From assembly GCF_900096585.1 (NCBI RefSeq), contig NZ_FMYH01000001.1:1-64000 (forward strand): a stretch of 64,000 nt of DNA, written 5' to 3'. The notes below the pieces were generated by a model. The model saw nothing but the letters and a program-made list of their open reading frames with translations. It was not told the origin of the DNA and did no database searches. A program made the translations under genes and the position numbers. Source of the stretch: Sanguibacter gelidistatuariae (lineage in GTDB: Bacteria > Actinomycetota > Actinomycetes > Actinomycetales > Cellulomonadaceae). This document shows, in pieces, positions 43,486-54,588 of the stretch (the stretch's first letter is position 1; each line of letters starts with the position of its first letter).

Positions 43486-44244
43486 ATGGACGCCCAGGTT
43501 CAGAGCTCGACGGACGACGACCGCACCGCCGCGCGCGACCACGCCACATCCCCAGTGCGGGCCTTCGTGCCCGACTCGGCGCACCTACTCACTCGCGGAC
43601 GCAATGCGGACGTCTACCTGATCAACGACACCCAGGTGCTGCGGCGCCTGCACACCGGTGCAACGAGCTATCCCAACGTCGACCTCGTGCTGCATCTCAA
43701 CGCCCACGACTATCCCACCGCCCGGGTCATCACGGTCGAGGGGACAGACCTCGTCATGGAGCGTCTCCACGGACCGACCCTGCTTCAGGCCCTTGATGCC
43801 GAAGAGGTGACGATCCCCGAGGGTGTCCGCATCCTGCTCGATCTGCACTCCGCGCTGCACGCGCTCCCGCTCCCGCCAGGGGCCGCGCCGCCTGCTGGAG
43901 CAAGCATGATCCATCTCGACCTGCACCCGGGGAACATCCTTCTCACGTCGAACGGCCCTCGTGTCATCGACTGGGAGTCGGCGCGTCTGGGGCCCGCTGA
44001 GCTGGACCTCGCGACGACGGCACTGGTCTTCGCCGAGGTGGTCGTCGACGGGAACGAGTACGCCCACGCCGCGCACAGCATGCTCCGCCACTTCACCGAG
44101 GCGACCGGACCGGGCTACGGGGGCCTCGTCGCGCAGGCAGCCGCGATCCGCTCCGCTCACCCCACGCTGGACCCGGCGGAACGCGAACTGCTGCCCGACG
44201 CGATCGTCGTCGTCGAGCAGGAGCTGCGGCGGCTAGGCAGATAG
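43486..44244 (+). CDS. APH-family phosphotransferase
   Basis: A 252-residue kinase-like protein of the aminoglycoside/choline phosphotransferase superfamily. The catalytic loop is intact (MIHLDLHPGNILL, with the catalytic Asp), followed by the metal-binding VIDWESARLGPAELDLA. The N-lobe (NADVYLINDTQVLRRL) has a short glycine loop. The substrate is unknown and drug resistance should not be assumed. A TACCGT box at 43474-43479, 6 nt before the ATG, fixes the start as a leaderless one; ATG 43447 is an alternative. A 44-bp tandem repeat begins in the last codons. Confidence 0.85.
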   Translation: MDAQVQSSTDDDRTAARDHATSPVRAFVPDSAHLLTRGRNADVYLINDTQVLRRLHTGATSYPNVDLVLHLNAHDYPTARVITVEGTDLVMERLHGPTLLQALDAEEVTIPEGVRILLDLHSALHALPLPPGAAPPAGASMIHLDLHPGNILLTSNGPRVIDWESARLGPAELDLATTALVFAEVVVDGNEYAHAAHSMLRHFTEATGPGYGGLVAQAAAIRSAHPTLDPAERELLPDAIVVVEQELRRLGR

Positions 44245-44333
44245 CCAGCAGGCACCGCAGCCAACGGCTGCGGCGGCTAGGCAGATAGCCAGCAGGCACC
44301 GCAGCCAACGGCTGCGGCGGCTAGGCAGATAGC
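44224..44333. repeat. 44-bp tandem repeat, two and a half copies
   Basis: Two full copies and half of a third of a 44-bp unit start at 44224, 44268 and 44312. Each begins CTGCGGCGGCTAGGCAGATA, and the full copies contain a small hairpin GCAGCC-AAC-GGCTGC. The first copy includes the end of the phosphotransferase gene (LRRLGR and stop), so the duplication started from a coding end and fills the gap to hspR. The copies look identical, which suggests recent expansion. Confidence 0.9.
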
Positions 44334-44340
44334 AGCCGAT

Positions 44341-44814
44341 TCAGCGCTGGGGCCGCCAGAGCACGAGGGCGCCGCTCTCGTTCTGGTCCTCGCTCGGGCC
44401 CTGGTCGCCGCGCCCCCAGCCGCGACGCCGGAACCGCTGCCCCCTGCGCACCGCGACGACGTCGCCCGAGGCCCCGGCCGTGAACACCCGCGAGCCGGGG
44501 TCGGCGGCAGCGGCGAGCAGGTCGACGCGGTGCTGCAGGCTGCGTACCTGCGACTCGAGGTCGAGGATGCGCTTGATCCCCGCGAGGTTGATGCCCTCGT
44601 CGTGGCTGAGCCGCTGCACCTCGATGAGCTGGCTGATGTCACGCAAGGAGTACCTACGCCCACGGCCGCTCGTGCGCTGCGGGGAGACGATCCCCAGCCG
44701 GTCGTACTGGCGCATGGTCTGGGGATGCATGCCCGCGAGCTCGGCGGCGCGGGAGATCGCGAAGACGGGCTCGTCCTCGCGCGGTCCACCGTCGAACACC
44801 ACCTCGACGCGCAT
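44341..44814 (-). CDS. hspR: MerR-type heat-shock repressor HspR
   Basis: The repressor of the dnaK operon in actinobacteria; it binds HAIR inverted repeats with DnaK as co-repressor. The 157-residue protein has the MerR helix-turn-helix (FAISRAAELAGMHPQTMRQY) followed by DRLGIVSPQRTSGRGRRYS and a short coiled coil (LESQVRSLQHRVDLLAAA). The C-terminal 50 residues are basic and extended. It is the last gene of dnaK-grpE-dnaJ-hspR. Two HAIR sites upstream of dnaK at 48424 and 48487 confirm the circuit. Confidence 0.94.
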   Translation of the reverse strand: MRVEVVFDGGPREDEPVFAISRAAELAGMHPQTMRQYDRLGIVSPQRTSGRGRRYSLRDISQLIEVQRLSHDEGINLAGIKRILDLESQVRSLQHRVDLLAAAADPGSRVFTAGASGDVVAVRRGQRFRRRGWGRGDQGPSEDQNESGALVLWRPQR

Positions 44815-44819
44815 GGTCC

Positions 44820-45818
44820 CTATTCCTTCGCTCGCGTAAGCAGATCGGCTCGGATGTCGTCGCCGCCGGTCGCCGCCGCGAAGGCCTCGACCGCCTCACG
44901 GGCCGCCTTGGACAGCTTCTGCGGGACGGCGACCTGGACCGTGATGAGCAGGTCCCCGGTCTGCTTCGCCGTCTTGACCCCGTGCCCCTTGACCCGCAGC
45001 ACGCGGCCGGACGGCGTGCCCTCAGGGACCTTGACCTTGACGGTCGGCCCGCTCAGGGTCGGCACCTCGATCTGGGTGCCGAGGGCGGCCTCCGCGAAGG
45101 TCACTGGGACGGTCATCCGGAGGTTGACCCCGTCGATCGTGAACACCGGGTGCGGTGTCACCGCGACGGTGATAGAGAGGTCACCGGCCGGTCCCCCGCC
45201 GATCCCAGGGCGCCCCTTGCCGCGCAGGCGGATCTTCTGGCCGTCGCGCACACCGGCCGGGATGCGCGCGGTCACGGAGCGTCCCTCGACGCTCAACGTG
45301 ACGGTGCAGCCCTCGACCGCGTCGCGGAAGGGCAACGTCGTCGTCGCGGCAATATCTTGGCCGGCCTGAGCGCGCGCGTTGGGACGGAAGCCCGTCTGGC
45401 CGCCTCCCCCGGCGCCGCCGCCGAACATCGAGCTGAGGATGTCGTCGAAGCCGTCGGGCATACCGCCGCCGCGGGTGGAGTGCTGGGTACGCCCCCCACC
45501 GCCTCCGAACATCCCACCGAACATGTCCTCGAAGCCTGCGGAACCGCGCCCGCCCGACCCGGCCGAGAACCGGGCGCCGCCGCCGGCCATCGCGCGGATG
45601 GCATCGTACTGCTGGCGCTGCTCGGAGTCGGAGAGCACCGAGTAGGCCTCGCCGATCTCCTTGAACTTGGCCTCTGCCTTGGGGTCACCGGAGTTCTGGT
45701 CCGGGTGGTACTTGCGGGCGAGCTTGCGGTACGCCTTCTTGATCTCGGCGTCGTCCGCGTCCTTCGAGACGCCCAGCGCGGCATAGAAATCTTTCTCGAT
45801 CCAGTCCTGACCGGTCAA
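44820..45818 (-). CDS. dnaJ: DnaJ-type co-chaperone lacking the zinc-finger domain
   Basis: A J-domain co-chaperone that stimulates DnaK ATPase and delivers clients. The 332-residue protein has an N-terminal J domain with the essential HPD ([20 protein letters not shown]), a Gly/Phe-rich region ([14 protein letters not shown]) and the two C-terminal beta-barrel domains. No CxxCxGxG repeats are present: the sequence goes from [15 protein letters not shown] straight into [10 protein letters not shown]. This is a type B (CbpA/DnaJ-B) protein. The start is a TTG at 45818 with a very strong AAAGGAGG; ORF callers may extend to 45842. It overlaps nothing and is 5 nt before hspR. Confidence 0.93.
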   Translation of the reverse strand: MTGQDWIEKDFYAALGVSKDADDAEIKKAYRKLARKYHPDQNSGDPKAEAKFKEIGEAYSVLSDSEQRQQYDAIRAMAGGGARFSAGSGGRGSAGFEDMFGGMFGGGGGRTQHSTRGGGMPDGFDDILSSMFGGGAGGGGQTGFRPNARAQAGQDIAATTTLPFRDAVEGCTVTLSVEGRSVTARIPAGVRDGQKIRLRGKGRPGIGGGPAGDLSITVAVTPHPVFTIDGVNLRMTVPVTFAEAALGTQIEVPTLSGPTVKVKVPEGTPSGRVLRVKGHGVKTAKQTGDLLITVQVAVPQKLSKAAREAVEAFAAATGGDDIRADLLTRAKE

Positions 45819-45888
45819 GGCGCCTCCTTTCGTGTACTGCACCCATCGCGAGATGGGCCCAGGGGTGAGCTGTCATCAATCTAGTGGT

Positions 45889-45921
45889 GCGAGCCCGGAC
45901 CCGGGTCGGGTCCGGGCTCGC
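45889..45921 (-). terminator. Strong hairpin between grpE and dnaJ
   Basis: A perfect 14-bp stem (GCGAGCCCGGACCC and complement) with a 5-nt loop lies 16 nt after the grpE stop, without a U-run. A second short hairpin, CCCATC-GCGA-GATGGG, is at 45842-45857 near the dnaJ ribosome site. They could reduce read-through so that less dnaJ/hspR than dnaK/grpE is made, or mark an mRNA processing point. Confidence 0.6.
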
Positions 45922-45936
45922 AGGGTGCTGCAGGGG

Positions 45937-46487
45937 TCAGGCCTCCGGGCCGACGACGGCCACGCGCGCGGCGCGCACGATGCGGTCGCCGATCCGGTAG
46001 CCGGTCTCAATGACGGCCGTGACCGTCGTCGTCGTGGCGTCCGGGGACGTCTGGTGCATGAGTGCCTCGTGGACGGCGGGGTTGAACTCTTCCCCGGCCT
46101 CCCCGTAGGACTCGACGCCGAACCGCGTGAGCGTCGCCGTGAACTTGTCGGCGATGGCCTCGAACGGCCCGGTGAGGTCGCCTGCCTGGCGGGCACGGGA
46201 GACGTCGTCGAGCACGGGGAGCAGCCCGACGAGCAGGTCCTCGATGCCGCGGTTGCGTGCCAGCTCCTGCTCGCGCTTGGCGCGCTTGGAGAAGTTGGCG
46301 TACTCCGCGTTGAGGCGCTGCAGGTCACCAAGATGCTCAGCCGACGCGGCCTGAGCCTTCTCGAGCTCGGTCAGCTCGACCTGGGCCGCCGGGGTGGCGT
46401 CGACGTCGAATGCCTCCTGGGAGGGCTCGAAGTCGAGCCCGTCCAGGGGGTCGACGCCTTCTGCGCCGGTGGGGCTGTCATTCGTGG

Positions 46488-46491
<4 letters not shown>
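45937..46491 (-). CDS. grpE: Nucleotide exchange factor GrpE
   Basis: Releases ADP from DnaK. The 184-residue protein has an acidic N-terminal tail, a long helix ([20 protein letters not shown] into [14 protein letters not shown]), and the beta domain with [20 protein letters not shown] and the end [20 protein letters not shown]. The GTG start overlaps the dnaK stop (GTGA), so translation is coupled to dnaK. Confidence 0.95.
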
Positions 46492-48341
<1,850 letters not shown>

Positions 48342-48423
48342 GTGTGTTGCCTTCCCTTGCCTGCGCCGGCGGGCTTCCCCGCGGCGACCTACGCCCGACG
48401 GCGGGTGGCCGCTCGGCGTGCTG

Positions 48424-48444
48424 GTTGAGTCTGTTCCACTCAAG
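48424..48444. promoter_or_regulatory. HAIR operator 1 (HspR binding)
   Basis: GTTGAGT-N7-ACTCAAG matches the HspR consensus CTTGAGT-N7-ACTCAAG with one mismatch. It lies between the dnaK start and the divergent amidohydrolase gene. Confidence 0.85.
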
Positions 48445-48486
48445 TTTGCGCCTCGAGTTCGCGATGCGCAAGCTCGGCGGCTCAAA

Positions 48487-48507
48487 CTTGAGTCTATCTG
48501 GCTCAAC
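48487..48507. promoter_or_regulatory. HAIR operator 2 (HspR binding)
   Basis: CTTGAGT-N7-GCTCAAC matches the HspR consensus with two mismatches in the right arm. Its centre is 63 bp (about six helical turns) from operator 1, which suits cooperative binding or looping. Confidence 0.8.
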
Positions 48508-48597
48508 CTTGGACGTAATTGCTGTATTCCCGGATTCGGTGCCGCTGGGCGTTCGGTCCAGCCGCGCCTCCTGCCTTCCGGCGATAGGGTTCTGGCC

Positions 48598-49815
48598 ATG
48601 AGCATCGACCTCGCACCCCTCTACCGTGACCTGCACGCACACCCCGAGCTGGGCTTCGCCGAGGTGCGCACGGCCGCCATCGCGGCCGAGGCCATGCGAG
48701 GCCTGGGTCTGGAGGTGACGACCGGCGTGGGAGGCACCGGTGTCGTCGCCGTCCTGGCCAACGGCCCCGGTCCCGTCGTGTACCTGCGCGCGGACATGGA
48801 CGGGCTGCCGGTCCTGGAGAAGTCCGGGGTGGCCTACGCCAGCACGGACTCTGCCGTCGACGTCGACGGCGCCGAGGTCCCGCTCATGCACGCCTGCGGT
48901 CACGACGTGCACGTCACCTGCCTGATCGGCGCGACCGGTGACCTGGTCGCGCGGCGCACGCAGTGGTCCGGGACGCTCGTCGCCGTCTTCCAGCCGGCGG
49001 AGGAGCTCATCGCCGGGGCCGCCGCGATGCTCGCCGACGGGCTCCTGGACCGCTTCCCCCGGCCCGACGTCGTGCTCGGCCAGCACGTGGCCCCCTTCCC
49101 CGCCGGGTCGATCGCGCTGCACACCGGCGCGGCGATGGCCGGAGCCGACAGCATGACCGTCACCTTCCACGGCCAGGGCGGCCACGCTTCACGCCCGCAC
49201 GCGACCATCGACCCGGTCCTGGCGGCGTGCTCGGCCGTGGTGAGGCTGCAGTCGGTCGTCTCCCGGGAGGTCGAGCCGGGCCAGCTGGCCGTGGTCACGG
49301 TGGGCAGCATCCACGCCGGCACACAGGGCAACATCATTCCCGACGACGCGACGATCGAGATCAACATCCGCACCATCAGCGCCGCGAGCCGCGAGCACGT
49401 CCTGGCCGCGGTGCGGCGGATCCTCGACGCCGAGGCGAGCGCCGCGGGCATGACCACCCCGCCCACGGTCGTCCTCGGCGATCACGCTCCGGCCACGATC
49501 AACGACGCCGCATCGGCCGAGCGGCTCCGCGCGCGGTTCGTCGCCGAGTTCGGACCCCAGGGCGTCTGGAGCCCTGCGGTGGTCGCCGGCAGCGAGGACG
49601 TCGGGCTCATCGCGACAGCCGCCGGCGTCCCCCTCGTCTTCTGGTTCCTCGGCGGGACCGACCCGGAGATCTTCGCAGCCGCGGCCCAGGCGGGAACGGT
49701 CGACCGGGACGTTCCGGGCAACCACTCCCCGTTCTTCGCGCCTGTCATCGAGCCGACGCTGTCGCGCGGGGTAGCCGCGCTGAGTGCGGCCGCCCGGGAG
49801 TGGTTCGGCCAGTAA
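48598..49815 (+). CDS. M20-family amidohydrolase
   Basis: A 405-residue zinc-dependent amidohydrolase of the IAA-amino acid hydrolase/aminoacylase type. It opens [18 protein letters not shown] and has [10 protein letters not shown], the metal site [25 protein letters not shown] and the dimerisation domain start [19 protein letters not shown]. All metal residues look intact. Substrates are probably N-acyl amino acids or similar amides. TAGGGT at 48585-48590, 7 nt before the ATG, is a leaderless promoter; upstream in-frame starts fall in the dnaK regulatory region. Confidence 0.92.
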   Translation: MSIDLAPLYRDLHAHPELGFAEVRTAAIAAEAMRGLGLEVTTGVGGTGVVAVLANGPGPVVYLRADMDGLPVLEKSGVAYASTDSAVDVDGAEVPLMHACGHDVHVTCLIGATGDLVARRTQWSGTLVAVFQPAEELIAGAAAMLADGLLDRFPRPDVVLGQHVAPFPAGSIALHTGAAMAGADSMTVTFHGQGGHASRPHATIDPVLAACSAVVRLQSVVSREVEPGQLAVVTVGSIHAGTQGNIIPDDATIEINIRTISAASREHVLAAVRRILDAEASAAGMTTPPTVVLGDHAPATINDAASAERLRARFVAEFGPQGVWSPAVVAGSEDVGLIATAAGVPLVFWFLGGTDPEIFAAAAQAGTVDRDVPGNHSPFFAPVIEPTLSRGVAALSAAAREWFGQ

Positions 49816-49901
49816 CGGTCGGCGGGCCGAAGCCGTCAAGAGCCCGTCAAGACTCCGTCGATGTGATTGACATTCGCGCCCGTCGGGACGTTCATGGAGA
49901 G

Positions 49902-50654
49902 ATGAGGACTTCGCGGAACGGATCGACGTTCGTGCTGGCTGTTGCGCTGGTGGTGCCGTTCGTCGTGTGCGCGGTGCTGTACTTCTTCCGCGACAGCGTG
50001 GTGAACACGAATGCCGCGCTCGTCCTGGTCCTTGTGGTCGTCGCCGTCGCGGCTACCGGGTACCGTGCGGCCGGGATCATCGCGGCGTTGTCGTGCGGCA
50101 TGTGGTTCGACTTCTTCCTCTCCCCGCCTTATCACCGGTTCGCGATCACCGACCGGACGGACATCGAGACCACGGTCCTGCTGTTGCTGGTGGGCGTGGC
50201 CGTCACGGAGATCGCCCTGTGGGGGCGTCGCCAGCAGGCCGGATCGAGTCGGCGTGACGGCTACCTAGCGGGCATCGTCGAAGCAGCCAACACCGTCGCG
50301 ACCGGCAGCGCGACGCCGTCGGCGCTCATCGAGCACGTCGAGCGTCAGATCGTCACCATCCTCGACATCGACGACTGCCGCTTCGACTCCGGCACGGGCG
50401 CCCGTCACCCCCGGCTGAACAACGACGGCTCCGTGAGCCGCCAGGACCACGTCATCAACGTGGACCGGGACGGGCTGCCGACCGACGACAGGATCGAGCT
50501 CCTGATCGAGAACGGCGGAAGCGTCCACGGCCGCTTCCTTCTCACAGCTTCCACCCGCATCGCCAGACCTGACCTCGACCAGCGCTTGGTCGCGGTCACC
50601 CTCGCAGGACAGGTCGGCGCCGCTCTGGCAGCAACTACTGGAACGACGACGTGA
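49902..50654 (+). CDS. DUF4118 (KdpD-like sensor) membrane protein without kinase
   Basis: A 250-residue protein with three or four membrane segments between residues about 7 and 110 (FVLAVALVVPFVVCAVLYFF, ALVLVLVVVAVAATGYRAAG). FDFFLSPPYHRFAIT is the DUF4118 signature of KdpD-type potassium sensors. The remaining 130 residues look like a degenerate GAF-type region. No histidine kinase or USP domain is present. The start is ATG 49902; a GTG at 49863 is in frame. Its last 20 bases overlap the convergent cls gene. A sensory role is likely but the partner is unknown. Confidence 0.8.
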   Translation: MRTSRNGSTFVLAVALVVPFVVCAVLYFFRDSVVNTNAALVLVLVVVAVAATGYRAAGIIAALSCGMWFDFFLSPPYHRFAITDRTDIETTVLLLLVGVAVTEIALWGRRQQAGSSRRDGYLAGIVEAANTVATGSATPSALIEHVERQIVTILDIDDCRFDSGTGARHPRLNNDGSVSRQDHVINVDRDGLPTDDRIELLIENGGSVHGRFLLTASTRIARPDLDQRLVAVTLAGQVGAALAATTGTTT

Positions 50655-52077
50655 GCCGGGCCAGGTTGTCCAGAACCTTCTGGGCCACCGGGCGGTCCAA
50701 CCAGGCGGCCAGCTCGAGCTTGTCGCTGTTGGCCCGGTAGTCGTCCTCGACCGTGCGCATGCGGTCGACGAACTCCCGGCCGTGGACCATGACCGAGACC
50801 TCCATGTTGAGGCTGAAGGACCGGATGTCCATGTTGGACGAGCCGATGACGGCCGTGTCGTCGTCGATCGTGAAGTGCTTGGAGTGCAGCACGGTGGGGC
50901 TGCGGTAGAGGTAGATGGAGACGCCGGCGCGCAGCAGCGCCTCGTAGTAGGAGCGCTGCGCGTGATAGACGAGCACCTGGTCGCCGACCGCGGAGACGAA
51001 GAGCTCGACGTCCAGGCCGCGGGAGGCCGCGGTGACGATCGCCAGCAGGATCGACTCGTCGGGGACGAAGTACGGGCTCGTGATCGACACCCGGCGCTCG
51101 GCGTTGTGGATCGCCAGTGCGTAGAGCTTGAGGTTGTTGTCGTTGTCGAAGCTCGGGCCGCTCGGCAGGACCTGGGCGTCGAGACGGTCCGCGCCCGGTT
51201 CGAGCACGACCGGCGTGGTGTCCAGGGGCAGCATCTGGTCGGTCTCGGAGAACCAGTCGGTGATGAACACCGCGTCGAGCTCGCGCACGGCGGGACCGGT
51301 GATCCGCACCATGAGCTCGTGCCAGTGCAGGCCGCGGGCCACGTTCTTCTTCTTGAGGTAGCTCGAGTCGATGAGGTTCTGCGAGCCGGTGAAGCCCACC
51401 CGGCCGTCGACCACCACGAGCTTGCGGTGGTTGCGCAGATCCGGACGCTGCCACTGGCCCTTGAGCGGTCGCAGCGGCAGCATCGCGTGCCACTGCGCAC
51501 CCATCGCGCGCAGCGCCTCGATCGTCTGCTTCCGCCGCGGGAACATCAAGCCAGAGAGGTGGTCGGAGAGCACCCGGACCGTGACCCCACGTGCCACCGC
51601 GCGGGCCAGCGCGTCGAAGAACGGCGCCGTCGCAGGGTCGAGCACGAGGATGTAGAACTCGACGTGCACGTGGTCTCTCGCCGCATCGATGTCGGCGATC
51701 ATCTGGTCGAAAGACCCGGTGTAGTCGTCGATGAGGTCAACGGTGTTGCCGCCGACCATGGGCAGCGCGCCCAGGTTGCTGTTGAGGGCGACCGCGGACG
51801 GCAACCAGCCGGGCCACTCCTCGCGGTGGCTCACCTGGGCGAGGCCGTCGGTGCGGGTCAGGATCTCCTCGGTGACCTCGCGCTGCTTCTCCCGGCGCCG
51901 CCGGGGCAGCCGTCCCACCCCGACGAGCAGGAAGAACGCCGCCCCGAGGAAGGGGATGAAGATGATCGCCAGCACCCAGGCGATCGCCGCCGAGGGCCGC
52001 CGGTTTGCCGAGATGAGCACGGTCGCCACGAAGCCGACGACGATGTGTGCCAGGAGGAGGGTGGTGGCGAGGGTCAC
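50635..52077 (-). CDS. cls: Cardiolipin synthase
   Basis: Makes cardiolipin from phosphatidylglycerol at the membrane. The 480-residue protein has two N-terminal membrane segments (LLLAHIVVGFVATVLISANR and IAWVLAIIFIPFLGAAFFLL) and two phospholipase D domains. Their HKD motifs are HRKLVVVDGRVGFTGSQN and HSKHFTIDDDTAVIGSSNMD. The C-terminal MEVSVMVHG is also typical. The start is GTG 52077 with a leaderless TAGTGT box 7 nt upstream. It follows the two CNNM/CorC-type genes on the same strand. Confidence 0.94.
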   Translation of the reverse strand: MTLATTLLLAHIVVGFVATVLISANRRPSAAIAWVLAIIFIPFLGAAFFLLVGVGRLPRRRREKQREVTEEILTRTDGLAQVSHREEWPGWLPSAVALNSNLGALPMVGGNTVDLIDDYTGSFDQMIADIDAARDHVHVEFYILVLDPATAPFFDALARAVARGVTVRVLSDHLSGLMFPRRKQTIEALRAMGAQWHAMLPLRPLKGQWQRPDLRNHRKLVVVDGRVGFTGSQNLIDSSYLKKKNVARGLHWHELMVRITGPAVRELDAVFITDWFSETDQMLPLDTTPVVLEPGADRLDAQVLPSGPSFDNDNNLKLYALAIHNAERRVSITSPYFVPDESILLAIVTAASRGLDVELFVSAVGDQVLVYHAQRSYYEALLRAGVSIYLYRSPTVLHSKHFTIDDDTAVIGSSNMDIRSFSLNMEVSVMVHGREFVDRMRTVEDDYRANSDKLELAAWLDRPVAQKVLDNLARLTSSFQ

Positions 52078-52092
52078 GACCGGAACACTACG

Positions 52093-53133
52093 TCACCGGC
52101 TCGTCGCGTCGTCGACCTCTCCCACGAGCTCTTCGATGATGTCCTCGAGGAAGAGGACACCCACGGTCGTCCCGGCCTCGTCGACTGCGGCGGCCATGTG
52201 CGAGCCGGTGCGCCGCATCGCCGCCAGAGCGTCCTCGAGCTCGGCCGCAGCCGGCACCGCGCCGAGCGGACGCGCCCGGTCGGCTGGGATGGGCCGTGCG
52301 ACGTCCGCCGGGCCGGTGAGGTCGAGCACGTCCTTGAGGTGGACATAGCCCGACGGTGCGCCGCTCACGTCCGCGAGCGGATACCGCGAGAACCCGTGCT
52401 CGGCGACCGCGCGCTGCAGATCGCCCGGTGTGGAGGACGCCGGGAGCTGGATGAGGCCGGCCAGGGGGACCTGGACGTCCGCGACCGTCTTGGTGGTGAA
52501 CTCGAAGGCCTTGGTCAACGTGCCCGAGGCGTCGGCGAGCATGCCCTCGTAGGTGGACTGCTCCACGATCGTGGCAACCTCCTCGAGGGTGTAGGTGCTC
52601 GTCGCCTCGTCCTTCGGCTCGACGCCGAACGCCCGCAGCACGAGGTTCGCGAGCCAGTTGAGGGTGACGATGACCGGCCTGAGCACCCGGCCCACCAGCA
52701 CGAGCGGCGGGGCGAGCAGCAGCGCGGCGCGGTCCGGGACCGAGAACGAGAGGTTCTTCGGGACCATCTCGCCGAAGACCACGTGCAAGAAGGTGACCAG
52801 CGCGAGAGTGAGGGCGAAGGCAATTCCCGTGATTGCGCCGTCGGACAGGCTGGTTGCCCCGAGCGGGATCTCCAGCAGGTGGTGGATGGACGGCTCGGCG
52901 ACGCTGAGGATGAGGAGCGAGCACACGGTGATGCCCAGCTGGCTCGTGGCCAGCATGAGCGTGGCGTGCTCCATGGCCCACAGCGTCGTCTTGGCGGCCT
53001 TGCTGCCGGCCTCGGCCTTCGGTTCGATCTGGGAGCGGCGAGCGGAGATGACCGCGAACTCGGCGCCGACGAAGAAGGCGTTGACGGCGAGCAGGACGAC
53101 GAGCCAGACGAGGCCTGGTAGGTACGCGCTCAT
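52093..53133 (-). CDS. CNNM/HlyC-CorC family protein, short form
   Basis: A 346-residue membrane protein with the DUF21/CNNM domain of four hydrophobic segments (NAFFVGAEFAVISARRSQIE, LGITVCSLLILSVAEPSIHH, VVFGEMVPKNLSFSVPDRAA). Two CBS domains follow (residues about 200-335). The C-terminal CorC_HlyC domain is absent. Family members are linked to magnesium or cobalt efflux; the old hemolysin label is misleading. It is coupled to the longer homologue upstream by an ATGA overlap, suggesting a heteromeric pair. Confidence 0.9.
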   Translation of the reverse strand: MSAYLPGLVWLVVLLAVNAFFVGAEFAVISARRSQIEPKAEAGSKAAKTTLWAMEHATLMLATSQLGITVCSLLILSVAEPSIHHLLEIPLGATSLSDGAITGIAFALTLALVTFLHVVFGEMVPKNLSFSVPDRAALLLAPPLVLVGRVLRPVIVTLNWLANLVLRAFGVEPKDEATSTYTLEEVATIVEQSTYEGMLADASGTLTKAFEFTTKTVADVQVPLAGLIQLPASSTPGDLQRAVAEHGFSRYPLADVSGAPSGYVHLKDVLDLTGPADVARPIPADRARPLGAVPAAAELEDALAAMRRTGSHMAAAVDEAGTTVGVLFLEDIIEELVGEVDDATSR

Positions 53134-54467
53134 CGGAGGGTGTCCTCGTCGTGGGTGTCGTCGGCGGCGGGGGCTGGGGTGTGCGGGATGTAGGTGATCT
53201 CCTCGACGCGGCGTCCGTCGACGGCGCTCACACGGAGCACGCCGGTCTCGAGGGTGACCTCGTCGCCGACCTCGGGCAGGCGGCCGAGCTCGGCCGTGAC
53301 GAAGCCGGCGACCGTCTCGTAGTCGCCGGTGTCCGGGACGACGATCTGGGCGCGGTCGGCGAGCTCGTCCGGGCGCAGGCCCGCATCGAAGATGACTGTC
53401 GTCCCTTCGCGGCGGACGCCGGAGGGTGTGTGGTCGTGCTCGTCCTCGAGCTCACCGATCAGCTCCTCGACGAGGTCCTCGAGGGTGACCAGACCGGCCG
53501 TCCCGCCGTATTCGTCGGTCGCGACCGCGATCTGGAAGCCGCTGCGGCGCAGCAGACCGAGCAGCGCGTCGATGCGCATGGACACCGGGATGAGCAGAGG
53601 CTCGACCATGAGCGAGGTGACGGGAGTCGTCGCCTGGGCGTCGACGGCGACCGCGAAGGCGTGCTTGACGTGCACGACGCCGACGATGTGGTCGATGTCG
53701 TCACCGGTCACCACGAAGCGGGAGTGGCCGGTGCGCTGGGCGAGGGCGAGCACGTCGGCCGCGGTGTCCAGCTCGGTCACGGTGTCCATGCGGACCCGCG
53801 GGGTCATGACCTCTGCGGCGGTGTGCCCGGAGAACTCCAGGGCCTTGCCGAGCAGGGTCGCGTGGTCCTGGTCGAGCATTCCCTGCAGCGCCGAGCGACG
53901 CACCAGGGAGCTGAGCTCTTCGGCCGAGCGCGCGCCGGAGAGCTCCTCCTTGGGTTCGACGCCCATCGAGCGGATGATGGCGTTCGCGGTGTTGTTGAAG
54001 GCGAGGATCAACGGCTTGAAGACCGTCGTGAACGCGGCCTGGAAGGGGATGACCACCTTGGCGGTGGCGACCGGCAGGGCGAGGGCGAAGTTCTTGGGGA
54101 CGAGCTCGCCGATGACCATCGAGAAGAGGGTCGCGAGGGCGATCCCGAGGATCCCGCCGACGGCGCGCACGGAGCCCGCGGGCAGGCCGAGGCTGGTCAG
54201 CGGCTCGGTCAGCAGGGAGGTGATGGCCGGTTCGAAGGTGTAACCGGTGAGCAGCGTGGTCAGCGTGATGCCGAGCTGGGCGCTCGAGAGGTGCGTCGAG
54301 GTGATCTTCAACGCCTTGATGGTCGGTCCGAGGCGCTTCTCGCCACGGCGTTCGCGGGCCTCGAGGTCCTTGCGGTCCAGGTTGACCAGCGCGAACTCGG
54401 AGGCGACGAACAGCCCGGTGCCGACTGTGAGCAGGAGGCCGATTCCGACCAGGGCCCATTCGTTCAT
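53130..54467 (-). CDS. CNNM/HlyC-CorC family protein, long form
   Basis: A 445-residue membrane protein: the DUF21/CNNM transmembrane domain (residues 1-200, with FVASEFALVNLDRKDLEARE and MVIGELVPKNFALALPVATA), two CBS domains (about 215-340), and a C-terminal CorC_HlyC domain (about 350-430, VIFDAGLRPDELADRAQI). Members act in divalent cation efflux or resistance. GGGGG lies about five bases before the ATG. It is the first gene of a pair with the short homologue, and cls follows 16 nt after that gene. Confidence 0.91.
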   Translation of the reverse strand: MNEWALVGIGLLLTVGTGLFVASEFALVNLDRKDLEARERRGEKRLGPTIKALKITSTHLSSAQLGITLTTLLTGYTFEPAITSLLTEPLTSLGLPAGSVRAVGGILGIALATLFSMVIGELVPKNFALALPVATAKVVIPFQAAFTTVFKPLILAFNNTANAIIRSMGVEPKEELSGARSAEELSSLVRRSALQGMLDQDHATLLGKALEFSGHTAAEVMTPRVRMDTVTELDTAADVLALAQRTGHSRFVVTGDDIDHIVGVVHVKHAFAVAVDAQATTPVTSLMVEPLLIPVSMRIDALLGLLRRSGFQIAVATDEYGGTAGLVTLEDLVEELIGELEDEHDHTPSGVRREGTTVIFDAGLRPDELADRAQIVVPDTGDYETVAGFVTAELGRLPEVGDEVTLETGVLRVSAVDGRRVEEITYIPHTPAPAADDTHDEDTLR

Positions 54468-54588
54468 CGGATGCCCCCTGGCGAGTCCTGACGCGGGTTG
54501 TGGCCGGTCGATTCGTCACGAAGGGGCGATGGTCTATGCGAGGGAGGGTCATCCATGGTGAGAAAAGTCTAGTGGATGCGGCGGAACA

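Noticed and set aside
50782-53121. A 779-codon open frame on the plus strand opposite cls and the CNNM-type genes
   Set aside because: It is antisense to three clear gene families; long antisense frames are expected in DNA with such G/C-rich third positions, and its composition (Asp/Arg/Gly/Val-rich) is typical of such shadows.
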